NCBI RefSeq assembly: GCF_000160455.2
Contig: NZ_ACJX03000001.1
Coordinates: forward strand, 1,188,001-1,252,000
DNA length: 64,000 bases
Source: Acetomicrobium hydrogeniformans ATCC BAA-1850
GTDB lineage: Bacteria > Synergistota > Synergistia > Synergistales > Acetomicrobiaceae
Reading direction: 5' to 3'
Part shown: piece by piece, positions 8,529-16,962 of the stretch
Position numbering within the stretch: the stretch's first letter is position 1
Layout of the letters: each line of letters starts with the position of its first letter
Made by a program: the position numbers and the translations under genes
The notes under the pieces: model-generated
The model's database searches: none
What the model was told of the DNA's origin: nothing
What the model saw: only the letters and a program-made list of their open reading frames with translations

Positions 8529-8912
8529 ATGACGAAGGAAGAAATCATAAAGGCAGTAGAGGAGATGACTGTTCTAGAACTTTCAGAATTGGTGAAAGCC
8601 CTTGAGGATCGATTTGGAGTATCCGCTGCAGCTCCTGTTGCAATGATGGCTGCTGCTCCTGCTGCCGGCGGAGCCGGCGCTGCTGCCGAAGAGGAAGAGA
8701 AGACGGAGTTCGACGTAATTCTCAAATCCATAGGAGCGAACAAGATAAACGTCATAAAAGTAGTTCGCGAGATCACCAGCCTGGGCCTCAAGGAGGCCAA
8801 GGATTTGGTAGATGGCGCACCAAAGCCAGTAAAGGAAGGCGTTTCCAAGGAGGAAGCCGAAGAGATCAAGAAAAAACTGGAAGAGGCCGGCGCAGAAGTA
8901 GAAGTAAAGTAA
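8529..8912 (+). CDS. rplL: 50S ribosomal protein L7/L12
   Basis: A 127-residue acidic stalk protein. The N-terminal dimerisation domain ([31 protein letters not shown]) is followed by an Ala/Gly-rich hinge at about residues 38-56 and a C-terminal domain with [42 protein letters not shown]. It recruits translation GTPases. GGGAGG lies 10 nt upstream. It is followed by a strong terminator. Confidence 0.98.
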   Translation: MTKEEIIKAVEEMTVLELSELVKALEDRFGVSAAAPVAMMAAAPAAGGAGAAAEEEEKTEFDVILKSIGANKINVIKVVREITSLGLKEAKDLVDGAPKPVKEGVSKEEAEEIKKKLEEAGAEVEVK

Positions 8913-8922
8913 CTGAGAGGCT

Positions 8923-8960
8923 AAAGTGCGAGATGACCCCAAAGACATCTCGCACTTTTA
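8923..8960 (+). terminator. Terminator after rplL
   Basis: AAAGTGCGAGATG (8923-8935) and CATCTCGCACTTT (8946-8958) form a 13-bp stem, followed by a T-rich tail. It closes the ribosomal block. Confidence 0.9.
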
Positions 8961-8976
8961 TTTAGGAGTGAAGGAT

Positions 8977-9645
8977 TTGTTTGAATTCCCCCGAGACCCA
9001 AAAGAGGCTATCGAATTACAGAAGAAAATATGCGGCTTCGTGATAACAGAAGATTATTGCAATATTGAGAAGATTAGACTGATAGGTGGCATAGATGTAG
9101 CCTACAAGGGCAGGGGAGCAAAAGAGGGATGTGCCGTAGCCCTTATATGGGATCGTCTCACCGGCGAGACAGTGGAAGCTGTTTACGTCGAAGAAAGTAT
9201 CAACTTTCCCTACATACCAGGCTTGCTTTCCTTCAGGGAACTGCCTATTGCAATAAAGGCTTTCGACAAATTATCACTGAAGGCAGACCTGTGGATGATA
9301 GACGGAGCCGGAATCGCACACCCCAGAAGATTGGGCATAGCTGCTCATTTCGGCGTAGTTTTGGACTTGCCTGCTATTGGAGTTGCTAAAAGTCGTTTGA
9401 TAGGAAGCCACCTGCCTGTGCCACGGACAAAGGGGTCGTGGGTGCCGCTGCGACAGAATGGCGAAGTTATCGGACATGTCCTGCGAACGAGAAGTGACGT
9501 TCGACCCCTCTATGTGAGTCCTGGCCATAAAGTATCATTATTGCAATCTGCTAATTTGGTTTTAGCGTGTTGCAGTCGTTATCGCTTGCCTGAGCCCACC
9601 CGCCTGGCCCATCAGTTGGTAACTGCCAAGGTCCGTTCCAATTAA
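8977..9645 (+). CDS. nfi: Endonuclease V (deoxyinosine 3' endonuclease)
   Basis: Nicks DNA next to deaminated adenine (hypoxanthine). Family motifs are all present: GGIDVAY (metal Asp), FPYIPGLLSFRE (the PYIPG wedge and metal Glu), IDGAGIAHPRRLGIAAH (metal Asp), GVAKSRL and ISPGHK-like VSPGHKVSL. I choose TTG at 8977, 8 nt after AGGAG, because earlier in-frame codons lie inside the rplL terminator. This gives about 222 residues, normal for the family. GTG at 8968 is an alternative. Its TAA overlaps the stop codon of the convergent dcd gene. Confidence 0.92.
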   Translation: MFEFPRDPKEAIELQKKICGFVITEDYCNIEKIRLIGGIDVAYKGRGAKEGCAVALIWDRLTGETVEAVYVEESINFPYIPGLLSFRELPIAIKAFDKLSLKADLWMIDGAGIAHPRRLGIAAHFGVVLDLPAIGVAKSRLIGSHLPVPRTKGSWVPLRQNGEVIGHVLRTRSDVRPLYVSPGHKVSLLQSANLVLACCSRYRLPEPTRLAHQLVTAKVRSN

Positions 9646-10238
9646 TTTTCCCTTCGAGTGAGCCTCAGCACTTCTTCGTCCTCATAGGCCTTGCTGGCCG
9701 TGGCCTTGGTGTCAAAGGCGTACTTGCCCTTGTATGCTTGCACTTCGCCGTCGAGCCTGTGAAAAACAAGCTGAGCTATCCTCGTTCCGGGATACAGGGA
9801 AAGAGGCACCTCTCCTTCGTTGACCAGCTCTAAAGTTATAACTCCTTGAAATCCAGGATCGACGAAGGTTGCCGTAGCAATTACGAGACCTGCCCTTCCC
9901 CAGGAAGACCTGCCTATGACATAAGCCATGACATTTCGAGGCAATCGAAGGAATTCCAACGTCGAGCTCAGAACGAATTGGCCGGGATGCAATATAAAGG
10001 GCTGGCCATAATCAGTCCTTATATGGTCGTAATAATCTACCCAAGCTGTGTTGTCGAAAGCTCTTTTTACGTCCATCACCGGAATCTGACCCTTTCTAAA
10101 GAGCACGAAGTCCTGCCCGAGCCTTACATCGAGCGATGCCCTTCCGATCTGGCGATTTAAATCCAACAAAGGTGTAACGATTAAATCGCCCCTATCCAAC
10201 ATGTTTTTGATTTCATTTGAACCAAGCACGTTCGCCAT
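9642..10238 (-). CDS. dcd: dCTP deaminase
   Basis: Converts dCTP to dUTP for thymidylate synthesis. It has 198 residues starting MANVLGSNEIKNML. It has SLDVRLGQDF, LHPGQFVLSSTLEFLRLP, GRSSWGRAGL and the catalytic VDPGFQGVITLELVNEG stretch, followed by YPGTRIAQLVF. The ATG at 10238 follows GAAGGAGGGCG. A longer frame to 10304 lacks support. It converges on nfi with overlapping stop codons. It might alternatively be a bifunctional deaminase/dUTPase, which sequence inspection alone cannot exclude. Confidence 0.92.
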   Translation of the reverse strand: MANVLGSNEIKNMLDRGDLIVTPLLDLNRQIGRASLDVRLGQDFVLFRKGQIPVMDVKRAFDNTAWVDYYDHIRTDYGQPFILHPGQFVLSSTLEFLRLPRNVMAYVIGRSSWGRAGLVIATATFVDPGFQGVITLELVNEGEVPLSLYPGTRIAQLVFHRLDGEVQAYKGKYAFDTKATASKAYEDEEVLRLTRREN

Positions 10239-10261
10239 GTATCGTCGCCCTCCTTCGAAAT

Positions 10262-11140
10262 TCAAGACATTTGATATCGCGATAAGAACAGACTGCCGTC
10301 GCATGCAAAGGCGATCAGCCTTTCCAGGGAAGTTAATTCCTCAAGCGATGCTCCGCTATGAACTTTGTAGGAGGCCACGATGGAACCGGCGATGAGGATA
10401 TTTTTTATGTCCAGTGCTTTTTCCTTGTTTTGACAGGGGGGGATATTGTCGAGGAACAAGGATGTGGCATAGACTATCTCATCCCATTGCCAATCCCATA
10501 CATGGGATGAGACGGCATTCTCGGCAGTATAATGGGACAAAAGGGCAAACCATTCTTTTATCTTCTCCGGCCAATCGAAGGCCTCTAGGTCTTTCCAGGC
10601 GAACCTCTCATAGCTGTATGTCAAAAGCGAAAGGGCAGGCGAGAAGATAAGAGCAAAACGGTTATAAGCCTTGTTTTCATACATGGCCCACGCTCTATCC
10701 AGATGTTTGGACAAAAATTGAAGGTTTAAGGGGGAATCCTGTTCCTCTAAATCAAAGGGCAGTAAGTACCATTCACAGGGTTGTTCCCAGTTGGGGAAGA
10801 ACTTCTGCATGTCGCTTAAGGGGAAATCTTCCTCTATAAAAGGCGTGACGTAACATTTAACGGGAGGACCGTACAGGTCCAGGAGTTTATTAGGCCATTC
10901 CGGCGCTCCAAAATTTATGCCCAAAATGATCTTATCTACAACAGATAGGGCTTTCGATAGACCTTCGATAGGGAAAGTAGTGGCTTCGTCGGTATTCAGC
11001 CCTCTTAAGTTGTGATCTATTATTTCAAGTATTTCCCTGCCCCTTGGCTGCGTCGAAGGTTTTTCAAGTGCGATCTTGAGTTTTTTCATGGTGTAAAAGA
11101 TGTGCCATCGAGTGTCATTTTTGAAATTTGGATATTTCAC
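10262..11140 (-). CDS. Unknown soluble protein
   Basis: About 292 residues, not recognised. It is rich in Trp, Tyr and Phe, has no signal peptide and no clear membrane helix, and no nucleotide-binding motif was seen. Regions that look structured are VVDKIILGINFGAPEWPNKLLDLYGPP, IEEDFPLSDMQKFFPNWEQP and a C-terminal helical part with many Leu and Ala residues. I choose GTG at 11140 because GGGAGGG lies 10 nt before it; ATG at 11089 has no ribosome-binding site. It is divergent from metH and 23 nt upstream of dcd on the same strand, so it may be co-transcribed with dcd. Confidence 0.55.
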   Translation of the reverse strand: MKYPNFKNDTRWHIFYTMKKLKIALEKPSTQPRGREILEIIDHNLRGLNTDEATTFPIEGLSKALSVVDKIILGINFGAPEWPNKLLDLYGPPVKCYVTPFIEEDFPLSDMQKFFPNWEQPCEWYLLPFDLEEQDSPLNLQFLSKHLDRAWAMYENKAYNRFALIFSPALSLLTYSYERFAWKDLEAFDWPEKIKEWFALLSHYTAENAVSSHVWDWQWDEIVYATSLFLDNIPPCQNKEKALDIKNILIAGSIVASYKVHSGASLEELTSLERLIAFACDGSLFLSRYQMS

Positions 11141-11233
11141 GTGAAATTTTCCCTCCCTTTGAGTAGAATACATCTCATTATAGTGTATATATTTGTGACA
11201 ATATATCATAGCAGGGAAAGGTGTGATTTTGAC

Positions 11234-13642
11234 TTGCCGCTGAAATTTGTTGACTTGATTACCTCCCTCGATAGGGTATTGGTGCTGGATGGCGGAATGG
11301 GCACTATGCTCTCCGAGAAGGGATGGCGGCCGCCAATGTTGCCGGAGGAGATGAATCTGATCGCCCCCGATGTAGTGCTCGATATCCACAAAGAGTACCT
11401 CAGATCCGGCGCTTCCGTCGTTGAGACCAACTCCTTTGGTGCGAGCCCGATAAAGCTGAGCTATAGGGGGATGGGCGAAAAGGCACGGCGGATAAATGAG
11501 GAGGCTGCACGCATTGCCAGACGAGCTGCAGAAGGATGGGACGCCTATGTGGCGGGTTCCATGGGTCCCTTGGGCGAACTTATAAGGCCTCTTGGAAACT
11601 TAAGTTTCGAAGAGGCCTACGAAGCATACAAAGAGCAGGCTATCGGGTTGAGAGACGGCGGAGTGGACTTTTTTCTGATCGAAACGCAGATGGACATAAA
11701 AGAGGCGAAGGCTGCCGTATTGGCCATTAAAGATGTGGCAGCCCATATTCCTTTCGTGGTTTCCTTCACCTTCGAACGCAATGGGCGTACCATAACGGGA
11801 AGTCCGCCGGAGGTGGTTGCCCACTGGGCGAGGATGATAGGAGCCTGTGCTGTGGGCGTTAACTGCGGCTTTGGGCCGGATCTCGCAAGAGAAATAGTCA
11901 AGAAACTCTACCTTAATGCAGGAATCCCAATCTTTGCCTATCCGAACGCAGGTACCCCCGGAAAGGAGGACTTCGATCCAAGGGAATTTGCCGAGGAAGG
12001 GCGCGAATTAATTCGGGCGGGAGCTTCCGTCGTAGGCGGTTGCTGCGGCACAACCCCTGAACATATAGCTCATTTGAAAGGCGTTGCTTCGCAAGAAAAA
12101 CCCCTACGTCCCCGGAAAGTCGAAAAGGCGGCCTTGGCAAGCAGGAGCAGGTTGGTTTTTGCGGGAGCCGGTGAGCCTATAGTCGTCGTAGGTGAAAGGA
12201 TAAACGTATCGAGAAAGTCGCCCATAAGGGATGAGGTGGCTCAGTACAAGTGGGATGCCCTCTCGGAGGAGGCGAGAAGACAAAGCAGTTCAGGATCCCA
12301 GGTGATAGACGTCAATATCAGTCTGCCCGGCATCGACAGAAAAAGGGCGATCCGAGAGGCGGTCGAGGCCGTAGAAAGCGCCTGCACCCTCCCCATCTCC
12401 ATTGATGCCGACGAAGCTGACGTCCTTGAGGAGGGGTTGATTCACGTTGCAGGAATTCCCTTGATTAATTCCGTGACTGCCGAAAGGGAAAAGTTAATTA
12501 AGGGCATAGAACTTGCAAAGAGGTACGGCGCTTGCCTGGTCGTGCTTGCCATAGACGAGGATGGTATATCGGAGACGGTGGAAGGGAGAATAAAGGCCGT
12601 AGAAAAGGTTTGCGCTCTTGCCGACGAGATGAGTTTTTCGAAATCGAGACTGTTCGTAGATCCCCTTACCATGTCAGTGGCCGCAGATGGGAGAGCCGGA
12701 GTTGTCACGCTAGAGGCACTCAGGGCGTTTAAAAAGCTTGACCTTTTTACCATAATGGGTGTCAGCAACGTATCGCACGGTTTGCCCAACAGGCCTCTTT
12801 TGAACAATGCTTTTCTCACCATGGCAGCAGGCGCTGGATTGGATTCGGTGATAGCAAACCCGTTGGACGAAAGCTTCGCTTCCCTGATGATGGCTTGCAA
12901 TCTTTTGGTCGGACGGGATAAAGGGGCATCAGGCTATATAACTTGGGCGAGGTCTTTAAAGTCAGAGGAAAAAGACACCTCTTCCCCTGAGAAGAAGGAA
13001 GGCGCCTCGAGCCCGATAGAACAGATGAAGGGCATGATCGTACAGGGTGACAGGGGGGGCGTTTTGGCCGTCGCCAGGAGGTTTTTGAGCGAGGGAGGAG
13101 AGCCTTTGGCTCTGATAAATGACGTTGTCCTCCCTGCTTTGGAGGAGGTGGGCAGATTGTACGAATGTGGCGACTACTTCTTGCCCCAACTCATTTCTTC
13201 TGCCGAGGCGGCACAAGGCGTGTGTGATCTCGTGGAGCAAGCAGTATTAAGCAGAGGAGGAACCCTGAAAGACCGGGGATGCATCCTAATGGCCACGGTG
13301 GCGGGCGATATTCATGACATAGGAAAAAATATAGTATCCATGGTTTTGAAAAGCCACGGATACAGAGTTATAGATCTTGGCAAAGACGTGGCGCTGGAGA
13401 AGATACTCGAAGAGGCAAGGAGGGGAGAAGCCCAAATAGTAGGGTTGTCGGCCCTCATGACCACGACGATGAGTGAAATGGAGAGGGTAACAAGGAAAAT
13501 CAAAGAAGAAAATCTGTCGGTCAAGGTTATAATAGGCGGAGCGGCGGTTTCGCAAAACTATGCCGACCATATAGGCGCAGACGGTTATGCTCCCGATGCC
13601 TTGAGCGCCGTTCGTCTTGTCGAAAAACTGCTTGGTCGATAA
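11234..13642 (+). CDS. metH: B12-dependent methionine synthase, short form
   Basis: Methylates homocysteine using methyltetrahydrofolate and cobalamin. Domains in order are homocysteine-binding barrel (LDGGMGT near residue 16, zinc cysteines C211, C270 and C271), pterin-binding barrel (VVGERINVSRKSPI to about residue 560), cobalamin cap, and B12-binding domain with DIHDIGKNIV (H694). With about 802 residues it lacks the C-terminal AdoMet reactivation domain of E. coli MetH, as in Thermotoga-type enzymes, so a separate reactivase would be needed. TTG at 11234 is the likely start (AAAGG upstream); the start is uncertain. metF follows at 15 nt. Confidence 0.9.
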   Translation: MPLKFVDLITSLDRVLVLDGGMGTMLSEKGWRPPMLPEEMNLIAPDVVLDIHKEYLRSGASVVETNSFGASPIKLSYRGMGEKARRINEEAARIARRAAEGWDAYVAGSMGPLGELIRPLGNLSFEEAYEAYKEQAIGLRDGGVDFFLIETQMDIKEAKAAVLAIKDVAAHIPFVVSFTFERNGRTITGSPPEVVAHWARMIGACAVGVNCGFGPDLAREIVKKLYLNAGIPIFAYPNAGTPGKEDFDPREFAEEGRELIRAGASVVGGCCGTTPEHIAHLKGVASQEKPLRPRKVEKAALASRSRLVFAGAGEPIVVVGERINVSRKSPIRDEVAQYKWDALSEEARRQSSSGSQVIDVNISLPGIDRKRAIREAVEAVESACTLPISIDADEADVLEEGLIHVAGIPLINSVTAEREKLIKGIELAKRYGACLVVLAIDEDGISETVEGRIKAVEKVCALADEMSFSKSRLFVDPLTMSVAADGRAGVVTLEALRAFKKLDLFTIMGVSNVSHGLPNRPLLNNAFLTMAAGAGLDSVIANPLDESFASLMMACNLLVGRDKGASGYITWARSLKSEEKDTSSPEKKEGASSPIEQMKGMIVQGDRGGVLAVARRFLSEGGEPLALINDVVLPALEEVGRLYECGDYFLPQLISSAEAAQGVCDLVEQAVLSRGGTLKDRGCILMATVAGDIHDIGKNIVSMVLKSHGYRVIDLGKDVALEKILEEARRGEAQIVGLSALMTTTMSEMERVTRKIKEENLSVKVIIGGAAVSQNYADHIGADGYAPDALSAVRLVEKLLGR

Positions 13643-13657
13643 GGGGGTATACATAAA

Positions 13658-14572
13658 TTGAAAATCAAAGATATTTTTGAGAGGAAGAAGTTCGTATTTT
13701 CTTTCGAGATTTTTCCTCCAAAGCCTACCACGCCTCTGGATAGGATTTACAGTACTTTGGATGACCTCAAAGGTCCCTCACCCGACTTTATAAGCGTAAC
13801 TTACGGCGCAGGCGGGTCAACGCGGGATAGGTCACCGCAGATAGCCATAGATGTTAAAAACGTCTACGACATCGAATCTCTCGCCCATTTGACATGCATC
13901 GGCTCTACGCGGGATGAGGTGGTGGGGGTGGTTGATCTTCTTCTAGAGAGTGGTGTTCATAACATTTTAGCCTTAAGAGGGGATCCTCCGCAGGAAGCCG
14001 TAAGCCCCTTTGTTGGAGGAGACTTTAGTCATGCTATCGATTTGGTTAAATTTTTACGAGAGAGGTACGGAGAGAAGATAGCGATTGGCGGGGCCGCCTA
14101 TCCGGAAGGGCACATAGAGTGCGATGATCCGATTAAGGACCTGCACTATTTGAAGCAAAAAGTTGATGCCGGCGTGGATTTTTTGGTAACTCAACTGTTT
14201 TTCGACAACGAGCTCTTTTATCGTTTTGTTGAGCGGACGAGCATTGCGGGCATAGAAGTGCCCATATCGGCAGGAATTATGCCGGTGGTGAACAAAAATC
14301 AAATCGAAAGGATAGTAACCCTTTGCGGCGCCTCGCTGCCGAAGAAGTTCGTCAGGATTCTTCACAGGTACGCCGACGATCCTCGTTCACTGGAAGAAGC
14401 AGGCATTGCTTACGCGACGGACCAGATAGTGGATCTGATAGCCTCTGGAGTGAGAGGGATACATTTATATACGATGAATAAGGCACATGTTGCAAGAAAA
14501 ATAACCTCTAACATAGAAACCCTGCGAGAGGGGTTCGTAAATGACAAAAACAATGAGGAGGCTCTTTTGTGA
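13658..14572 (+). CDS. metF: 5,10-methylenetetrahydrofolate reductase
   Basis: Makes the 5-methyltetrahydrofolate used by MetH. The 304-residue TIM barrel has SFEIFPPKP (catalytic Glu region), SVTYGAGGSTRD, LTCIGSTRDEV, ILALRGDPP, IGGAAYPEGH and DFLVTQLFFDN, all FAD/folate motifs of the family. The TTG start at 13658 follows GGGGG by 10 nt. It sits between metH and an amidohydrolase with GTGA overlap, so the three form an operon. Confidence 0.95.
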   Translation: MKIKDIFERKKFVFSFEIFPPKPTTPLDRIYSTLDDLKGPSPDFISVTYGAGGSTRDRSPQIAIDVKNVYDIESLAHLTCIGSTRDEVVGVVDLLLESGVHNILALRGDPPQEAVSPFVGGDFSHAIDLVKFLRERYGEKIAIGGAAYPEGHIECDDPIKDLHYLKQKVDAGVDFLVTQLFFDNELFYRFVERTSIAGIEVPISAGIMPVVNKNQIERIVTLCGASLPKKFVRILHRYADDPRSLEEAGIAYATDQIVDLIASGVRGIHLYTMNKAHVARKITSNIETLREGFVNDKNNEEALL

Positions 14573-15411
14573 GGATCGTTGATTGTCATGTCCACGTATA
14601 TCCTCCGGAGGTCATACGCGATTGGGAGAGGATCGCTGAAAGTGAGCCCTATTTCGGAATGCTCGCCAGAGGCAAGGTGCACAGATGGGCAACTGCGGAT
14701 GACGTGATCGCTCAAATGGATGCCGATGGCATCGCCCAAAGCCTTATATTCGGTTTTTCCTTCAGCGATCTGGCTTTATGTAAGCTCTGCAACGATTACG
14801 TAATCCGAGCAGTGAAAGAGCACCCCGACCGTTTTAAGGGAATGGCGGTGGTGCCCCCCCTAGTGAAAGGCGCCGTAAAGGAGATAGAAAGATGCAGGGA
14901 GGAAGGGCTGATAGGGGTAGGCGAGATCTTTCCTCAAGGGCAGGATTTCGACATCACCGATCCCAGGGAAACGTGGAGGCTTGCTGCTGCGTGCTACGAG
15001 ATGAACATGTTTGTGATGATTCATACCGCGGAACCCGTCGGCCATGATTACCCCGGAAAGGGTAATGTGGGTCCTAAGGAAGCGGCGGCCTTTTGTCTCA
15101 ATCACCCTGAAGTAAAAGTGATCTTTGCACACTTCGGCGGCGGGCTTTGGATTTACGAGATGATGCCCGAGATGAAGCTCGCCCTAAAAAACGCATATTA
15201 CGATACGGCAGCTGCTCCCTTTCTTTATGGCCCGACTATTTTTAAAGCCATCGAAGCGGCGGGATTGGCCGGAAAGTTCCTTTACGGGAGCGATTATCCC
15301 ATTCTTTCGTTAGAGCGATATAAGAGGCTTTTAGCCCAACTTAATATGAGTGACGACTTTTTAAAGTCCATCTTTGGCTGCAACTTTGAAAAATTTGCAG
15401 CCTCCGATTGA
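14569..15411 (+). CDS. Amidohydrolase-2 family metal-dependent hydrolase
   Basis: A 280-residue TIM-barrel hydrolase of the COG2159 type. VDCHVHVYPPEV at the N-terminus gives the HxH metal pair, MIHTAEP and IFAHFGGG carry further histidines, and YGSDYPI gives the late Asp. Family members decarboxylate or hydrolyse aromatic and heterocyclic acids, but the substrate here is not apparent. GTG at 14569 overlaps the metF stop and follows GAGGAGG. The context suggests a one-carbon or methionine link, but this is inference. Confidence 0.8.
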   Translation: MRIVDCHVHVYPPEVIRDWERIAESEPYFGMLARGKVHRWATADDVIAQMDADGIAQSLIFGFSFSDLALCKLCNDYVIRAVKEHPDRFKGMAVVPPLVKGAVKEIERCREEGLIGVGEIFPQGQDFDITDPRETWRLAAACYEMNMFVMIHTAEPVGHDYPGKGNVGPKEAAAFCLNHPEVKVIFAHFGGGLWIYEMMPEMKLALKNAYYDTAAAPFLYGPTIFKAIEAAGLAGKFLYGSDYPILSLERYKRLLAQLNMSDDFLKSIFGCNFEKFAASD

Positions 15412-15471
15412 AAATTGACGGAAAAATGGTATCATTAGGCAACGCGTAAATACTGATAAAATATTTTGAAA

Positions 15472-15580
15472 CTCTTATCCAGAGCGGCGGAGGGACTGGC
15501 CCTGCGAAGCCCGGCAACCTGCTTACCCTTTGGGGAGCGTGGTGCCAAAACCTGCAACCGAAAGGTTGAATGATGAGAGG
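15472..15580 (+). ncRNA. SAM-I (S-box) riboswitch
   Basis: Conserved S-box blocks are in order: CTCTTATCCAGAGCGGCGGAG, GGGACTGGCCCTGCGAAGCCCGGCAACC, GGTGCCAAAACCTGCA, and the closing TGATGAGAG that pairs with CTCTTATC. A terminator follows at once. Binding of S-adenosylmethionine would turn off metY and metX. Confidence 0.95.
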
Positions 15581-15589
15581 GACGAGCGA

Positions 15590-15626
15590 AAAGCCTTCTT
15601 CCCTCTTAAGGGAGAAGGCTTTTTAA
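15590..15626 (+). terminator. SAM riboswitch expression-platform terminator
   Basis: AAGCCTTCTTCCCTC and GGGAGAAGGCTT form a stem around TTAA, followed by TTTTT. It lies between the SAM-I aptamer and the metY ribosome-binding site, the usual transcriptional OFF platform. Confidence 0.88.
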
Positions 15627-15654
15627 TTAAACTTCACCAAAGGAGGCCAATCAG

Positions 15655-16938
15655 TTGGAAAAAGATTTAAAAGGATTTTCGACCAGGGCGCTTCACTCGG
15701 GGTGGGATCATGATCCGAGCACGGGATCCTTTGGACTTCCCATATATTTGACGGCGGGTTACAAGTTCGGTTCCGCCGAGGAGGCCGCGTCTCTGTTCGA
15801 GCTAAAAAAGGAAGGTTTCATATATTCTCGAATCGGAAACCCTACGGTGGCAGCTTTTGAAGAGGTAATTGCAGACCTTGAAAGCGGTTCGGCTGCCGTT
15901 GCCACTTCGTCGGGGCAGGCGGCCTTCAATCAATTGCTTTCTTTAATCTGCAAAAAGGACGACCACGTGATATTGGGACGCAAGGTATATGGCGGGACTT
16001 TGACTTTGCTTTCGAATATCTTTTCTAAATTCGGCGTGGAAGTAAGTGTCGTTGATACGGACGATCCGGAGGAAGTGGCAAGAGCTGTATCTCCGAAAAC
16101 TCGTTGCATAATAACCGAGACAGTGGGAAATCCAAGCCTGAACGTAGCTCCCCTTGAGGAGCTTGCTGTCATAGCGAGAGATAACGAAGCCTTGCTGATA
16201 GTGGACAATACTTTCATGTCTCCTGCCCTCTGTCGGCCGGTGGAATGGGGCGCAAATGTAGTGGTCCATTCGGCTACTAAATATCTCAGCGGTTTTGGCA
16301 ACATCATAGGGGGAGTAGTTGTAGACGGTGGTAACGTTGATTGGGGAAGTATGAAGAAATGGCCGGAATTTACCGAGCCGGAGGAGGCATATCACGGGGT
16401 GGTGTTTTCCGAGGCCTTCGGTACAAAAGCGCTGGCGACCAAGCTGCGTGCCTGCGCTCTGAGGGATATTGGAGGGTGCATGTCCCCCTTCGATGCCTAT
16501 CTTCTTTGGATGAGCATCGGCACCTTGTCTCTCAGGATGAAAAAGCACAGCGAAAACGCCCTTGCCGTTGCCAGGTTCCTGGAAGAACGCGAGGAAGTGG
16601 CTTGGGTATCCTATCCCGGCTTGGAGAGCCACCCCCATCACGAGAGGGCGAAGAAATACTTCCGAGAGGGATATGGCGGCATGATAGCTTTCTGCTTGAA
16701 GGGAGGAATTGAGGCGGGGAGGAAGTTTCTAAACAGCTTGAACCTCTTTTCGATCATAGCGAACATAGGGGATGCCAGGAGCATGGCCATTCATCCTGCC
16801 TCAACCACCCACAGCCAACTAAGCAGTGAGGAGCTGAAAAAGGCGGGAATAGAGGACGGATTGGTGCGATTGAGCATAGGACTTGAGGATGTAGAGGACA
16901 TTATCGACGACCTAGATCGTGCCTTAAGTTCAATTTAA
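15655..16938 (+). CDS. metY: O-acetylhomoserine sulfhydrylase (PLP-dependent)
   Basis: Forms homocysteine from O-acetylhomoserine and sulfide. The 427-residue fold-type I enzyme has STRALHSGWDHDP at the N-terminus, YSRIGNPTVAAFE, the ATSSGQAA PLP-phosphate loop, VDNTFMSPALCRP, and VVHSATKYLSGFGN containing the Schiff-base lysine. Its length and HPASTTHSQL motif fit MetY rather than MetB/MetC. TTG at 15655 follows AAAGGAGG. It is under SAM-I riboswitch control and is co-transcribed with metX. Confidence 0.93.
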   Translation: MEKDLKGFSTRALHSGWDHDPSTGSFGLPIYLTAGYKFGSAEEAASLFELKKEGFIYSRIGNPTVAAFEEVIADLESGSAAVATSSGQAAFNQLLSLICKKDDHVILGRKVYGGTLTLLSNIFSKFGVEVSVVDTDDPEEVARAVSPKTRCIITETVGNPSLNVAPLEELAVIARDNEALLIVDNTFMSPALCRPVEWGANVVVHSATKYLSGFGNIIGGVVVDGGNVDWGSMKKWPEFTEPEEAYHGVVFSEAFGTKALATKLRACALRDIGGCMSPFDAYLLWMSIGTLSLRMKKHSENALAVARFLEEREEVAWVSYPGLESHPHHERAKKYFREGYGGMIAFCLKGGIEAGRKFLNSLNLFSIIANIGDARSMAIHPASTTHSQLSSEELKKAGIEDGLVRLSIGLEDVEDIIDDLDRALSSI

Positions 16939-16962
16939 AAAAAGAAGGCGGGTAAACTGTCC

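Noticed and set aside
8625-8690. Alanine/glycine repeat in rplL as a sequence repeat
   Set aside because: It is the normal flexible hinge of L7/L12.
8926-8976. Start of nfi at GTG 8926
   Set aside because: That codon lies in the rplL terminator stem and has no ribosome-binding site; family length fits the later start.
11012-11233. N-terminal extension of MetH
   Set aside because: It overlaps the divergent gene's 5' end and its promoter region, and adds no domain.
15415-15435. TTGACG ... TATCAT as promoter for the SAM riboswitch
   Set aside because: Only 9 nt separate the hexamers.
15943-16641. Long antisense open frame (about 230 codons) across metY
   Set aside because: It lies wholly opposite a clear enzyme gene, has no ribosome-binding site and its protein is of low complexity.
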